Shown: positions 34,857 through 47,737 of the stretch, one piece after another
Position numbering within the stretch: position 1 is the stretch's first letter
How the letters are laid out: each line of letters starts with the position of its first letter
Assembly: GCF_051020765.1 (NCBI RefSeq)
Contig: NC_134930.1
Location: 5,704,001 to 5,768,000 of the forward strand
Direction: 5' to 3'
Origin: Lasioglossum baleicum
Lineage: Eukaryota > Arthropoda > Insecta > Hymenoptera > Halictidae
DNA: 64,000 nt
Position numbers and translations under genes: made by a program
The notes under the pieces: generated by a model
Databases searched by the model: none
Seen by the model: the letters and a program-made list of their open reading frames with translations, nothing else
What the model was told of the DNA's origin: nothing

Positions 34857-37800
34857 TGGCTAAGAAGGTAGTGTATACCAGTTCGGGGACGAAACCGGTG
34901 AGTCCCATCTCGGCCTCATGGCTAAGAAGGTAGTGTATACCTGTTCGCGGACGACACCGATCAGTCCCATCTCGGCCTCATGGCTAAGAAGGTAGTGTAT
35001 ACCAGTTCCGGACGACACCGGTAAGTCCCTTCTCGGCCTCATGGCTAAGAAGGTAGTATATACCAGTTCGGGGACGACACCGATCAGTCCCATCTCGGCC
35101 TCATGGCTAAGAAGGTAGTGTATACCAGTTCCGGACGACACCGGTAAGTCCCTTCTCGGCCTCATGGCTAAGAAGGTAGTGTATACCAGTTCGGGGACGA
35201 AACCGGTAAGTCCCTTCTCGGCCTCATGGCTAAGAAGGTAGTGTATACCAGTTCGGGGACGAAACCGGTGAGTCCCATCTCGGCCTCATGGCTAAGAAGG
35301 TAGTGTATACCTGTTCGCGGACGACACCGATCAGTCCCATCTCGGCCTCGTGGCTAAGAAGGTAGTGTATACCAGTTCCGGACGACACCGGTAAGTGCGT
35401 TCTCGGCCTCATGGCTAAGAAGGTAGTGTATACCTGTTCGCGGACGACACCGATCAGTCCCATCTCGGCCTCATGGCTAAGAAGGTAGTGTATACCAGTT
35501 CGGGGACGAAACCGGTGAGTCCCATCTCGGCCTCATGGCTAAGAAGGTAGTGTATACCTGTTCGCGGACGACACCGATCAGTCCCATCTCGGCCTCATGG
35601 CTAAGAAGGTAGTGTATACCAGTTCGGGGACGAAACCGGTGAGTCCCATCTCGGCCTCATGGCTAAGAAGGTAGTGTATACCTGTTCGCGGACGACACAG
35701 ATCAGTCCCATCTCGGCCTCATGGCTAATAAGGTAGTGTATACCTGTTCGCGGACAACACCGATCAGTCCCATCTCGGCCTCATGGCTAAGAAGGTAGTG
35801 TATACCAGTTACGGACGACACCGGTGAGTCCCATCTCGGCCTCATGGCTAAGAAGGTAGTGTATACCAGTTCCGGACGACACCGGTAAGTCCCTTCTCGG
35901 CCTCATGGCTAAGAAGGTAGTATATACCAGTTCGGGGACGACACCGGTAAGTCCCTTCTCGGCCTCATGGCTAAGAAGGTAGTGTATACCTGATCGCGGA
36001 CTACACCGATCAGTCCCATCTCGGCCACATGGCTAAGAAGGTAGTGTATACCTGTTCGCGGACAACACCGATCAGTCCCATCTCTGCCTCATGGCTAAGA
36101 AGGTAGTGTATACCAGTTCCGGACGACACCGGTGAGTCCCATCTCGGCCTCATGGCTAAGAAGGTAGTGTATACCTGTTCGCGGACGACACCGATCAGTC
36201 CCTTCTCGGCCTCATGGCTAAGAAGGTAGTGTATACCAGTTCGGGGACGAAACCGGTGAGTCCCACCTCGGCCTCATGGCTAAGAAGGTAGTGTATAACT
36301 GTTCGCGGACAACACCGATCAGTCCCATCTCTGCCTCATGGCTAAGAAGGTAGTGTATACCAGTTCCGGACGACACCGGTGAGTCCCATCTCGGCCTCAT
36401 GGCTAAGAAGGTAGTGTATACCTGTTCGCGGACGACACCGATCAGTCCCTTCTCGGCCTCATGGCTAAGAAGGTAGTGTATACCAGTTCGGGGACGAAAC
36501 CGGTGAGTCCCACCTCGGCCTCATGGCTAAGAAGGTAGTGTATAACTGTTCGCGGACGACATCGATCAGTCCCATCTCGGCCTCATGGCTAAGAAGGTAG
36601 TGTATACCAGATCCGGACGACACCGGTAAGTCCCTTCTCGGCCTCATGGCTAAGAAGGTAGTGTATACCAGTTCGGGGACGAAACCGGTGAGTCCCATCT
36701 CGGCCTCATGGCTAAGAAGGTAGTGTATACCTGTTCGCGGACGACACCGATCAGACCCATCTCGGCCTCATGGCTAAGAAGGTAGTGTATACCAGTTCGG
36801 GGACGACACCGGTGAGTCCCATCTCGGCCTCATGGCTAAGAAGGTAGTGTATACCAGTTCCGGACGATACCGGTAAGTCCCTTCTCGGCCTCATGGCTAA
36901 GAAGGTAGTGTATACCAGTTCGGGGACGAAACCGGTGAGTCCCATCTCGGCCTCATGGCTAAGAAGGTAGTGTATACCTGTTCGGGGACGAAACCGGTGA
37001 GTCCCATCTCGGCTTCATGGCTAGGAAGGTAGTGTATACCTATTCACGGACGACACCGATCAGTCCCATCTCGGCCTCATGGCTAAGAAGGTAGTGTATA
37101 CCAGTTCCGGACGACACCGGTGAGCCCCTTCTCGGCCTCATGGCTAAGTAGGTAGTGTATACCAGTTCGGGGACGAAACCGGTGAGTCCCATCTCGGCCT
37201 CATGGCTAAGAAGGTAGTGTATACCTGTTCGCGGACGACACCGATCAGTCCCTTCTAGGCCTCATGGCTAAGAAGGTAGTGTATACCAGTTCGGGGACGA
37301 AACCGGTGAGTCCCACCTCGGCCTCATGGCTAAGAAGGTAGTGTATACCTGATCGCGGACTACACCGATCAGTCCCATCTCGGCCACATGGCTAAGAAGG
37401 TAGTGTATACCTGTTCGCGGACAACACCGATCAGTCCCATCTCTGCCTCATGGCTAAGAAGGTAGTGTATACCAGTTCCGGACGACACCGGTGAGTCCCA
37501 TCTCGGCCTCATGGCTAAGAAGGTAGTGTATACCTGTTCGCGGACGACACCGATCAGTCCCTTCTCGGCCTCATGGCTAAGAAGGTAGTGTATACCAGTT
37601 CGGGGACGAAACCGGTGAGTCCCACCTCGGCCTCATGGCTAAGAAGGTAGTGTATACCTGTTCGCGGACGACACCGATCAGTCCCATCTCGGCCTCATGG
37701 CTAAGAAGGTAGTGTATACCAGATCCGGACGACACCGGTAAGTCCCTTCTCGGCCTCATGGCTAAGAAGGTAGTGTATACCAGTTCGGGGACGAAACCGG

Positions 37801-38235
37801 TGAGTCCCATCTCGGCCTCATGGCTAAGAAGGTAGTGTATACCTGTTCGCGGACGACACCGATCAGACCCATCTCGGCCTCATGGCTAAGAAGGTAGTGT
37901 ATACCAGTTCGGGGACGACACCGGTGAGTCCCATCTCGGCCTCATGGCTAAGAAGGTAGTGTATACCAGTTCCGGACGATACCGGTAAGTCCCTTCTCGG
38001 CCTCATGGCTAAGAAGGTAGTGTATACCAGTTCGGGGACGAAACCGGTGAGTCCTATCTCGGCCTCATGGCTAAGAAGGTAGTGTATACCAGTTCGGGGA
38101 CGAAACCGGTGAGTCCCATCTCGGCCTCATGGCTAAGAAGGTAGTGTATACCTGTTCGCGGACGACACCGATCAGTCCCATCTCGGCCTCGTGGCTAAGA
38201 AGGTAGTGTATACCAGTTCCGGACGACACCGGTAA
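34857..38235. repeat. Domain II HOR copy 3, period 3,458 bp
   Basis: It matches 31,399-34,777 at a constant 3,458-bp offset (56 monomers), with GTGCGTTCTC at 35,395, CTATTCACGG at 37,041 and CTGATCGCGG at 35,991 and 37,350. It lacks the first 802-bp element of copies 1 and 2. It diverges at about 38,237, where GTCCGTTCTC replaces GTCCCTTCTC. Confidence 0.88.
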
Positions 38236-38693
38236 GTCCGTTCTCGGCCTCATGGCTAAGAAGGTAGTGTATACCAGTTCCGGACGACACCGGTAAGTCC
38301 GTTCTCGGCCTCATGGCTAAGAAGGTAGTGTATACCTGTTCGCGGACGACACCGATCAGTCCCTTCTCGGCCTCATGGCTAAGAAGGTAGTGTATACCAG
38401 TTCGGGGACGAAACCGGTGAGTCCCACCTCGGCCTCATGGCTAAGAAGGTAGTGTATACCTGTTCGCGGACGACACCGATCAGTCCCATCTCGGCCTCGT
38501 GGCTAAGAAGGTAGTGTATACCAGTTCCGGACGACACCGGTAAGTCCGTTCTCGGCCTCATGGCTAAGAAGGTAGTGTATACCAGTTCCGGACGACACCG
38601 GTAAGTCCGTTCTCGGCCTCATGGCTAAGAAGGTAGTGTATACCTGTTCGCGGACGACACCGATCAGTCCCTTCTCGGCCTCATGGCTAAGAA
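38078..38693. repeat. Tandem pair of a 308-bp five-monomer block
   Basis: The block C, A(CTCGTGG), B(GTCCGTTC), B(GTCCGTTC), A(CCCTTC) starts at 38,078 and again at 38,386, giving 62+62+61+61+62 = 308 bp. GTCCGTTC marks both pairs of B monomers. A single copy of C-A-B-B recurs at 60,606-60,847. Confidence 0.9.
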
Positions 38694-39760
38694 GGTAGTG
38701 TATACCAGTTCGGGGACGAAACCGGTGAGTCCCACCTCGGCCTCATGGCTAAGAAGGTAGTGTATACCTGCTCGCGGACGACACCCATCAGTCCCATCTC
38801 TGCCTCATGGCTAAGAAGGTAGTGTATACCAGTTCCGGACGACACCGGTAAGTCCCTTCTCGGCCTCATGGCTAAGAAGGTAGTATATACCAGTTCGGGG
38901 ACGACACCGATCAGTCCCATCTCGGCCTCATGGCTAAGAAGGTAGTGTATACCAGTTCCGGACGACACCGGTTTGTGCCTTCTCGGCCTCATGGCTAAGA
39001 AGGTAGTGTATACCAGTTCGGGGACGAAACCGGTGAGTCCCATCTCGGCCTCATGGCTAAGAAGGTAGTGTATACCTGTTCGCGGACGGCACCGATCAGT
39101 CCCATCTCGGCCTCATGGCTAAGAAGGTAGTGTATACCAGTTCGGGGACGAAACTGGTGAGTCCCATCTCGGCCTCATGGCTAAGAAGGTAGTGTATACC
39201 TGTTCGCGGACGACACCGATCAGTCCCATCTCGGCCTCATGGCTAAGAAGGTAGTGTATACCTGTTCGCGGACAACACCGATCAGTCCCATCTCGGCCTC
39301 CTGGCTAAGAAGGTAGTGTATACCAGTTCCGGACGACACCGGTGAGTCCCATCTCGGCCTCATGGCTAAGAAGGTAGTGTATACCTGTTCGCGGGCGACA
39401 CCGATCAGTCCCTTCTCGACCTCATGGCTAAGAAGGTAGTGTATACCAGTTCGGGGACGAAACCGGTGAGTCCCATCTCGGCTTCATGGCTAGGAAGGTA
39501 GTGTATACCTGTTCGCGGACGACACCGATCAGTCCCATCTCGGCCACATCGCTAAGAAGGTAGTGTATACCTGTTCGCGGACAACACCGATCAGTCCCAT
39601 CTCGGCCTCATGGCTAAGAAGGTAGTGTATACCAGTTCCGGACGACACCGGTGAGTCCCATCTCGGCCTCATGGCTAAGAAGGTAGTGTATACCTGTTCG
39701 CGGACGACACCGATCAGTCCCTTCTCGGCCTCATGGCTAAGAAGGTAGTGTATACCAGTT
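38694..39760. repeat. Block shared with 60,976-62,042, copy 1
   Basis: GGTTTGTGCC (38,970), ACACCCATCAG, GACGGCACC, AAACTGGTGAG, GCGGGCGACACC (39,391), CTCGACCTC and GGCCACATCGC (39,545) each have a partner exactly 22,282 bp away. I saw a few differences: CTGCTCGCGG here against CTGTTCGCGG there, and CCTCCTGG at 39,300 against CCTCATGG. Homology ends near 39,760, where B follows here and C follows there. Confidence 0.88.
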
Positions 39761-40100
39761 CCGGACGACACCGGTGAGTCCCATCTCGGCCTCATGGCTA
39801 AGAAGGTAGTGTATACCTGTTCGCGGGCGACACCGATCAGTCCCTTCTCGACCTCATGGCTAAGAAGGTAGTGTATACCAGTTCGGGGACGAAACCGGTG
39901 AGTCCCATCTCGGCTTCATGGCTAGGAAGGTAGTGTATACCTGTTCGCGGACGACACCGATCAGTCCCATCTCGGCCACATCGCTAAGAAGGTAGTGTAT
40001 ACCTGTTCGCGGACAACACCGATCAGTCCCATCTCGGCCTCATGGCTAAGAAGGTAGTGTATACCAGTTCCGGACGACACCGGTGAGTCCCATCTCGGCC
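39391..40100. repeat. 432-bp (seven-monomer) tandem duplication
   Basis: A(GCGGGCGACACC, CTCGACC), C(CTCGGCTTC), A(CTAGG start, GGCCACATCGC), A(GACAACACC), B, A(CCCTTC), B makes 432 bp. GCGGGC occurs at 39,391 and 39,823, and CACATCGC at 39,545 and 39,977. The second copy is incomplete and stops after the B near 40,100. Confidence 0.87.
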
Positions 40101-40947
40101 TCATGGCTAAGAAGGTAGTGTATACCAGTTCGGGGACGAAACCGGTGAATCCCATATTGGCCTCCTGGCTAAGAAGGTAGTGTATACCTGTTCGCGGAAG
40201 ACACCGATCAGTCCCATCTCGGCCTCATGGCTAAGAAGGTAGTGTATACCAGTTCGGGGACGAAACCGGTGAGTCCCATCTCGGCCTCATGGCTAAGATG
40301 GTAGTGTATACCTGTTCGCGGACGACACCGGTAAGTCCCTTCTCGGACTCATGGCTAAGAAGGTAGTGTATACCTGTTCGCGGACGACACCGATCAGTCC
40401 CATCTCTGCCTCATGGCTAAGAAGGTAGTGTATACCAGTTCCCGACGACACCGGTGAGTACCATCTCGGCCTCATGGCTAAGAAGGTAGTGTATACCTGT
40501 TCGCGGACGACACCGATCAGTCCCTTCTCGGCCTCATGGCTAAGAAGGTAGTGTATACCAGTTCGGGGACGAAACCGGTGAGTCCCATCTCGGCCTCATG
40601 GCTAAGAAGGTAGTGTATACCTGTTCGCGGACGACACCGATCAGTCCCATCTCGGCCTCATGGCTAAGAAGGTAGTGTATACCAGTTCGGGGACGAAACC
40701 GGTGAGTCCCACCTCGGCCTCATGGCTAAGAAAGTAGTGTATACCTGTTCGCGGACGACACCGATCAGTCCCATCTCGGCCTCATGGCTAAGAAGGTAGT
40801 GTATACCTGTTCGCGGACAACACCGATCAGTCCCATCTCTGCCTCATGGCTAAGAAGGTAGTGTATACCAGTTCCGGACGACACCGGTGAGTCCCATCTC
40901 GGCCTCATGGCTAAGAAGGTAGTGTATACCTGTTCGCGGACGACACC
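40101..40947. repeat. Unassigned monomers between duplication blocks
   Basis: About 14 monomers: C with GTGAATCCCATATTGG and CCTCCTGG (40,145), A(GCGGAAGACACC), C, an A/B hybrid (GATGG; CCTGTTCGCGGACGACACCGG, TAAG), B with CAGTTCCCGACG and GAGTACCATC (40,436-40,461), then C/A pairs. The order resembles 56,280-56,970, but no long exact copy was identified by eye. Confidence 0.65.
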
Positions 40948-43900
40948 GTTCAGTCTCTTCTCGGCCTCATGGCTAAGAAGGTAGTGTATACCAGTTCGGG
41001 GACGAAACCGGTGAGTCCCACCTCGGCCTCATAGCTAAGAAGGTAGTGTATACCTGTTCGCGGACGACACCGATCAGACCTATCTCGGCCTCATGGCTAA
41101 GAAGGTAGTGTATACCAGTTCGGGGACGACACCGGTGAGTCCCATCTCGGCCTCATGGCTAAGAAGGTAGTGTATACCAGTTCCGGACGATACCGGTAAG
41201 TCCCTTCTCGGCCTCATGGCTAAGAAGGTAGTGTATACCAGTTCGGGGACGAAACCGGTGAGTCCCATCTCGGCCTCATGGCTAAGAAGGTAGTGTATAC
41301 CTGTTCGGGGACGAAACCGGGGAGTCCCATCTCGGCTTCATGGCTAGGAAGGTAGTGTATACCAGTTCGGGGACGAAACCGGTGAGTCCCATCTCGGCCT
41401 CATGGCTAAGAAGGTAGTGTATACCAGTTCGGGGACGAAACCGGTGAGTCCCATCTCGGCCTCATGGCTAAGAAGGTAGTGTATACCTGTTCGCGGACGA
41501 CACCGATCAGTCCCATCTCGGCCTCATGGCTAAGAAGGTAGTGTATACCAGTTCCGGACGACACCGGTGAGCCCCTTCTCGGCCTCATGGCTAAGAAGGT
41601 AGTGTATACCTGTTCGCGGACGACACCGATCAGTCCCATCTCGGCCACATGGCTAAGAAGGTAGTGTATACCTGTTCGCGGACAACACCGATCAGTCCCA
41701 TCTCTGCCTCATGGCTAAGAAGGTAGTGTATACCAGTTCGGGGACGAAACCGGTGAGTCCCACCTCGGCCTCATGGCTAAGAAGGTAGTGTATACCTGTT
41801 CGCGGACGACACCGATCAGTCCCATCTCAGCCTCATGGCTAAGAAGGTAGTGTATACCAGTTCCGGACGACACCGGTAAGTCCCTTCTCGGCCTCATGGC
41901 TAAGAAGGTAGTATATACCAGTTCGGGGACGACACCGATCAGTCCCATCTCGGCCTCATGGCTAAGAAGGTAGTGTATACCAGTTCCGGACGACACCGGT
42001 AAGTCCCTTCTCGGCCTCATGGCTAAGAAGGTAGTGTATACCAGTTCGGGGACGAAACCGGTGAGTCCCATCTCGGCCTCATGGCTAAGAAGGTAGTGTA
42101 TACCTGTTCGCGGACGACACCGATCAGACCCTTCTCGGCCTCATGGCTAAGAAGGTAGTGTATACCAGTTCGGGGACGAAACCGGTGAGTCCCACCTCGG
42201 CCTCATGGCTAAGAAGGTAGTGTATACCTGTTCGCGGACGACACCGATCAGTCCCATCTCGGCCTCATGGCTAAGAAGGTAGTGTATACCAGTTCCGGAC
42301 GACACCGGTAAGTCCCTTCTCGGCCTCATGGCTAAGAAGGTAGTATATACCAGTTCGGGGACGACACCGATCAGTCCCATCTCGGCCTCATGGCTAAGAA
42401 GGTAGTGTATACCAGTTCCGGACGACACCGGTAAGTCCCTTCTCGGCCTCATGGCTAAGAAGGTAGTGTATACCAGTTCGGGGACGAAACCGGTAAGTCC
42501 CTTCTCGGCCTCATGGCTAAGAAGGTAGTGTATACCAGTTCGGGGACGAAACCGATGAGTCCCATCTCGGCCTCATGGCTAAGAAGGTAGTGTATACCTG
42601 TTCGCGGACGACACCGATCAGTCCCATCTCGGCCTCGTGGCTAAGAAGGTAGTGTATACCAGTTCGGGGACGAAACCGGTGAGTCCCATCTCGGCCTCAT
42701 GGCTAAGAAGGTAGTGTATACCTGTTCGCGGACGACACCGATCAGTCCCATCTCGGTCTCGTGGCTAAGAAGGTAGTGTATACCTGTTCGCGGACGACAC
42801 CGATCTGTCCCATCTCGGCCTCATGGCGAAGAAGGTAGTGTATACCAGTTCCGGACGACACCGGTGAGCCCCTTCTCGGCCTCATGGCTAAGTAGGTAGT
42901 GTATACCAGTTCCGGACGACACCGGTAAGTCCCTTCTCGGCCTCATGGCTAAGAAGGTAGTATATACCAGTTCGGGGACGACACCGATCAGTCCCATCTC
43001 GGCCTCATGGCTAAGAAGGTAGTGTATACCAGTTCCGGACGACACCGGTAAGTCCCTTCTCGGCCTCATGGCTAAGAAGGTAGTGTATACCAGTTCGGGG
43101 ACGAAACCGGTGAGTCCCATCTCGGCCTCATGGCTAAGAAGGTAGTGTATACCTGTTCGCGGACGACACCGATCAGACCCTTCTCGGCCTCATGGCTAAG
43201 AAGGTAGTGTATACCAGTTCGGGGACGAAACCGGTGAGTCCCACCTCGGCCTCATGGCTAAGAAGGTAGTGTATACCTGTTCGCGGACGACACCGATCAG
43301 TCCCATCTCGGCCTCATGGCTAAGAAGGTAGTGTATACCAGTTCCGGACGACACCGGTAAGTCCCTTCTCGGCCTCATGGCTAAGAAGGTAGTATATACC
43401 AGTTCGGGGACGACACCGATCAGTCCCATCTCGGCCTCATGGCTAAGAAGGTAGTGTATACCAGTTCCGGACGACACCGGTAAGTCCCTTCTCGGCCTCA
43501 TGGCTAAGAAGGTAGTGTATACCAGTTCGGGGACGAAACCGGTAAGTCCCTTCTCGGCCTCATGGCTAAGAAGGTAGTGTATACCAGTTCGGGGACGAAA
43601 CCGATGAGTCCCATCTCGGCCTCATGGCTAAGAAGGTAGTGTATACCTGTTCGCGGACGACACCGATCAGTCCCATCTCGGCCTCGTGGCTAAGAAGGTA
43701 GTGTATACCAGTTCGGGGACGAAACCGGTGAGTCCCATCTCGGCCTCATGGCTAAGAAGGTAGTGTATACCTGTTCGCGGACGACACCGATCAGTCCCAT
43801 CTCGGTCTCGTGGCTAAGAAGGTAGTGTATACCTGTTCGCGGACGACACCGATCTGTCCCATCTCGGCCTCATGGCGAAGAAGGTAGTGTATACCAGTTC

Positions 43901-45390
43901 CGGACGACACCGGTGAGCCCCTTCTCGGCCTCATGGCTAAGTAGGTAGTGTATACCAGTTCCGGACGACACCGGTAAGTCCCTTCTCGGCCTCATGGCTA
44001 AGAAGGTAGTGTATACCAGTCCCGGGGGCACCGGTAAGTCCCTTCTCGGCCTCATGGCTAAGAAGGTAGTGTATACCAGTTCGGGGACGAAACCGGTGAA
44101 TCCCATCTTGGCCTCCTGGCTAAGAAGGTAGTGTATACCTGTTCGCGGAAGACACCGATCAGTCCCATCTCGGCCTCATGGCTAAGAAGGTAGTGTATAC
44201 CAGTTCCGGACGACACCGGTAAGTCCCTTCTCGGCCTCATGGCTAAGAAGGTAGTATATACCAGTTCGGGGACGACACCGGTAAGTCCCTTCTCGGCCTC
44301 ATGGCTAAGAAGGTAGTGTATACCTGATCGCGGACTACACCGATCAGTCCCATCTCGGCCACATGGCTAAGAAGGTAGTGTATACCTGTTCGCGGACAAC
44401 ACCGATCAGTCCCATCTCTGCCTCATGGCTAAGAAGGTAGTGTATACCAGTTCCGGACGACACCGGTGAGTCCCATCTCGGCCTCATGGCTAAGAAGGTA
44501 GTGTATACCTGTTCGCGGACGACACCGATCAGTCCCTTCTCGGCCTCATGGCTAAGAAGGTAGTGTATACCAGTTCGGGGACGAAACCGGTGAGTCCCAC
44601 CTCGGCCTCATGGCTAAGAAGGTAGTGTATACCTGTTCGCGGACGACACCGATCAGTCCCATCTCGGCCTCATGGCTAAGAAGGTAGTGTATACCAGATC
44701 CGGACGACACCGGTAAGTCCCTTCTCGGCCTCATGGCTAAGAAGGTAGTGTATACCAGTTCGGGGACGAAACCGGTGAGTCCCATCTCGGCCTCATGGCT
44801 AAGAAGGTAGTGTATACCTGTTCGCGGACGACACCGATCAGACCCATCTCGGCCTCATGGCTAAGAAGGTAGTGTATACCAGTTCGGGTACGACACCGGT
44901 GAGTCCCATCTCGGCCTCATGGCTAAGAAGGTAGTGTATACCAGTTCCGGACGATACCGGTAAGTCCCTTCTCGGCCTCATGGCTAAGAAGGTAGTGTAT
45001 ACCAGTTCGGGGACGAAACCGGTGAGTCCCATCTCGGCCTCATGGCTAAGAAGGTAGTGTATACCTGTTCGGGGACGAAACCGGTGAGTCCCATCTCGGC
45101 TTCATGGCTAGGAAGGTAGTGTATACCTATTCGCGGACGACACCGATCAGTCCCATCTCGGCCTCATGGCTAAGAAGGTAGTGTATACCAGTTCCGGACG
45201 ACACCGGTGAGCCCCTTCTCGGCCTCATGGCTAAGTAGGTAGTGTATACCAGTTCCGGACGACACCGGTAAGTCCCTTCTCGGCCTCATGGCTAAGAAGG
45301 TAGTGTATACCTGTTCGCGGACGACACCGATCAGTCCCATCTCGGCCTCATGGCTAAGAAGGTAGTGTATACCTGTTCGCGGACGACACC
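40948..45390. repeat. Domain III HOR beta copy 1, 4,443 bp
   Basis: It is opened by A with CCGTTCAGTCTCTTC, then C and CTCATAGCTAAG (41,031). The opening recurs at 45,391 (+4,443) and 47,738 (+2,347 more). Compared with the second copy it carries an extra 17-monomer duplication (41,846-43,943) and a long tail with a D monomer (CAGTCCCGGGGGC), CTGATCGCGG A and the landmark header monomer at 45,107. Confidence 0.85.
41846..43943. repeat. 1,049-bp (17-monomer) tandem duplication
   Basis: Copy 1 is 41,846-42,894 and copy 2 is 42,895-43,943: B, C/A(GTATATACC), B, C, A(CAGACCCTT), C, A, B, C/A, B, C(GGTAAG), C(CCGATGAG), A(CTCGTGG), C, A(GGTCTCGTGG), A(CGATCTGTCC, CATGGCGAAG), B. Five B give 17x62-5 = 1,049. 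CGATCTG falls at 42,801 and 43,850. CCGATGAG is private to this pair; the later beta copies have CCGGTGAG. Confidence 0.9.
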
Positions 45391-47737
45391 GTTCAGTCTC
45401 TTCTCGGCCTCATGGCTAAGAAGGTAGTGTATACCAGTTCGGGGACGAAACCGGTGAGTCCCACCTCGGCCTCATAGCTAAGAAGGTAGTGTATACCTGT
45501 TCGCGGACGACACCGATCAGACCTATCTCGGCCTCATGGCTAAGAAGGTAGTGTATACCAGTTCGGGGACGACACCGGTGAGTCCCATCTCGGCCTCATG
45601 GCTAAGAAGGTAGTGTATACCAGTTCCGGACGATACCGGTAAGTCCCTTCTCGGCCTCATGGCTAAGAAGGTAGTGTATACCAGTTCGGGGACGAAACCG
45701 GTGAGTCCCATCTCGGCCTCATGGCTAAGAAGGTAGTGTATACCTGTTCGGGGACGAAACCGGGGAGTCCCATCTCGGCTTCATGGCTAGGAAGGTAGTG
45801 TATACCAGTTCGGGGACGAAACCGGTGAGTCCCATCTCGGCCTCATGGCTAAGAAGGTAGTGTATACCAGTTCGGGGACGAAACCGGTGAGTCCCATCTC
45901 GGCCTCATGGCTAAGAAGGTAGTGTATACCTGTTCGCGGACGACACCGATCAGTCCCATCTCGGCCTCATGGCTAAGAAGGTAGTGTATACCAGTTCCGG
46001 ACGACACCGGTGAGCCCCTTCTCGGCCTCATGGCTAAGAAGGTAGTGTATACCTGTTCGCGGACGACACCGATCAGTCCCATCTCGGCCACATGGCTAAG
46101 AAGGTAGTGTATACCTGTTCGCGGACAACACCGATCAGTCCCATCTCTGCCTCATGGCTAAGAAGGTAGTGTATACCAGTTCGGGGACGAAACCGGTGAG
46201 TCCCACCTCGGCCTCATGGCTAAGAAGGTAGTGTATACCTGTTCGCGGACGACACCGATCAGTCCCATCTCAGCCTCATGGCTAAGAAGGTAGTGTATAC
46301 CAGTTCCGGACGACACCGGTAAGTCCCTTCTCGGCCTCATGGCTAAGAAGGTAGTATATACCAGTTCGGGGACGACACCGATCAGTCCCATCTCGGCCTC
46401 ATGGCTAAGAAGGTAGTGTATACCAGTTCCGGACGACACCGGTAAGTCCCTTCTCGGCCTCATGGCTAAGAAGGTAGTGTATACCAGTTCGGGGACGAAA
46501 CCGGTGAGTCCCATCTCGGCCTCATGGCTAAGAAGGTAGTGTATACCTGTTCGCGGACGACACCGATCAGACCCTTCTCGGCCTCATGGCTAAGAAGGTA
46601 GTGTATACCAGTTCGGGGACGAAACCGGTGAGTCCCACCTCGGCCTCATGGCTAAGAAGGTAGTGTATACCTGTTCGCGGACGACACCGATCAGTCCCAT
46701 CTCGGCCTCATGGCTAAGAAGGTAGTGTATACCAGTTCCGGACGACACCGGTAAGTCCCTTCTCGGCCTCATGGCTAAGAAGGTAGTATATACCAGTTCG
46801 GGGACGACACCGATCAGTCCCATCTCGGCCTCATGGCTAAGAAGGTAGTGTATACCAGTTCCGGACGACACCGGTAAGTCCCTTCTCGGCCTCATGGCTA
46901 AGAAGGTAGTGTATACCAGTTCGGGGACGAAACCGGTAAGTCCCTTCTCGGCCTCATGGCTAAGAAGGTAGTGTATACCAGTTCGGGGACGAAACCGGTG
47001 AGTCCCATCTCGGCCTCATGGCTAAGAAGGTAGTGTATACCTGTTCGCGGACGACACCGATCAGTCCCATCTCGGCCTCGTGGCTAAGAAGGTAGTGTAT
47101 ACCAGTTCGGGGACGAAACCGGTGAGTCCCATCTCGGCCTCATGGCTAAGAAGGTAGTGTATACCTGTTCGCGGACGACACCGATCAGTCCCATCTCGGT
47201 CTCGTGGCTAAGAAGGTAGTGTATACCTGTTCGCGGACGACACCGATCTGTCCCATCTCGGCCTCATGGCGAAGAAGGTAGTGTATACCAGTTCCGGACG
47301 ACACCGGTAAGTCCCTTCTCGGCCTCATGGCTAAGAAGGTAGTGTATACCAGTTCGGGGACGAAACCGGTGAGTCCCATCTCGGCCTCATGGCTAAGAAG
47401 GTAGTGTATACCTGTTCGGGGACGAAACCGGTGAGTCCCATCTCGGCTTCATGGCTAGGAAGGTAGTGTATACCTATTCGCGGACGACACCGATCAGTCC
47501 CATCTCGGCCTCATGGCTAAGAAGGTAGTGTATACCAGTTCCGGACGACACCGGTGAGCCCCTTCTCGGCCTCATGGCTAAGTAGGTAGTGTATACCAGT
47601 TCCGGACGACACCGGTAAGTCCCTTCTCGGCCTCATGGCTAAGAAGGTAGTGTATACCTGTTCGCGGACGACACCGATCAGTCCCATCTCGGCCTCATGG
47701 CTAAGAAGGTAGTGTATACCTGTTCGCGGACGACACC
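45391..47737. repeat. Domain III HOR beta copy 2, 38 monomers, 2,347 bp
   Basis: It matches copy 1 at +4,443 from CCGTTCAGTCTC through CGATCTGTCC (47,244), then joins a short tail containing B, C, the A/C hybrid and the landmark header monomer (47,454) back to CCGTTCAGTCTC. Private changes near its end include CTCCGGCATGAGG-like minus-strand readouts caused by CCTCATGGCGAAG; no other oddity was seen. Confidence 0.8.
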
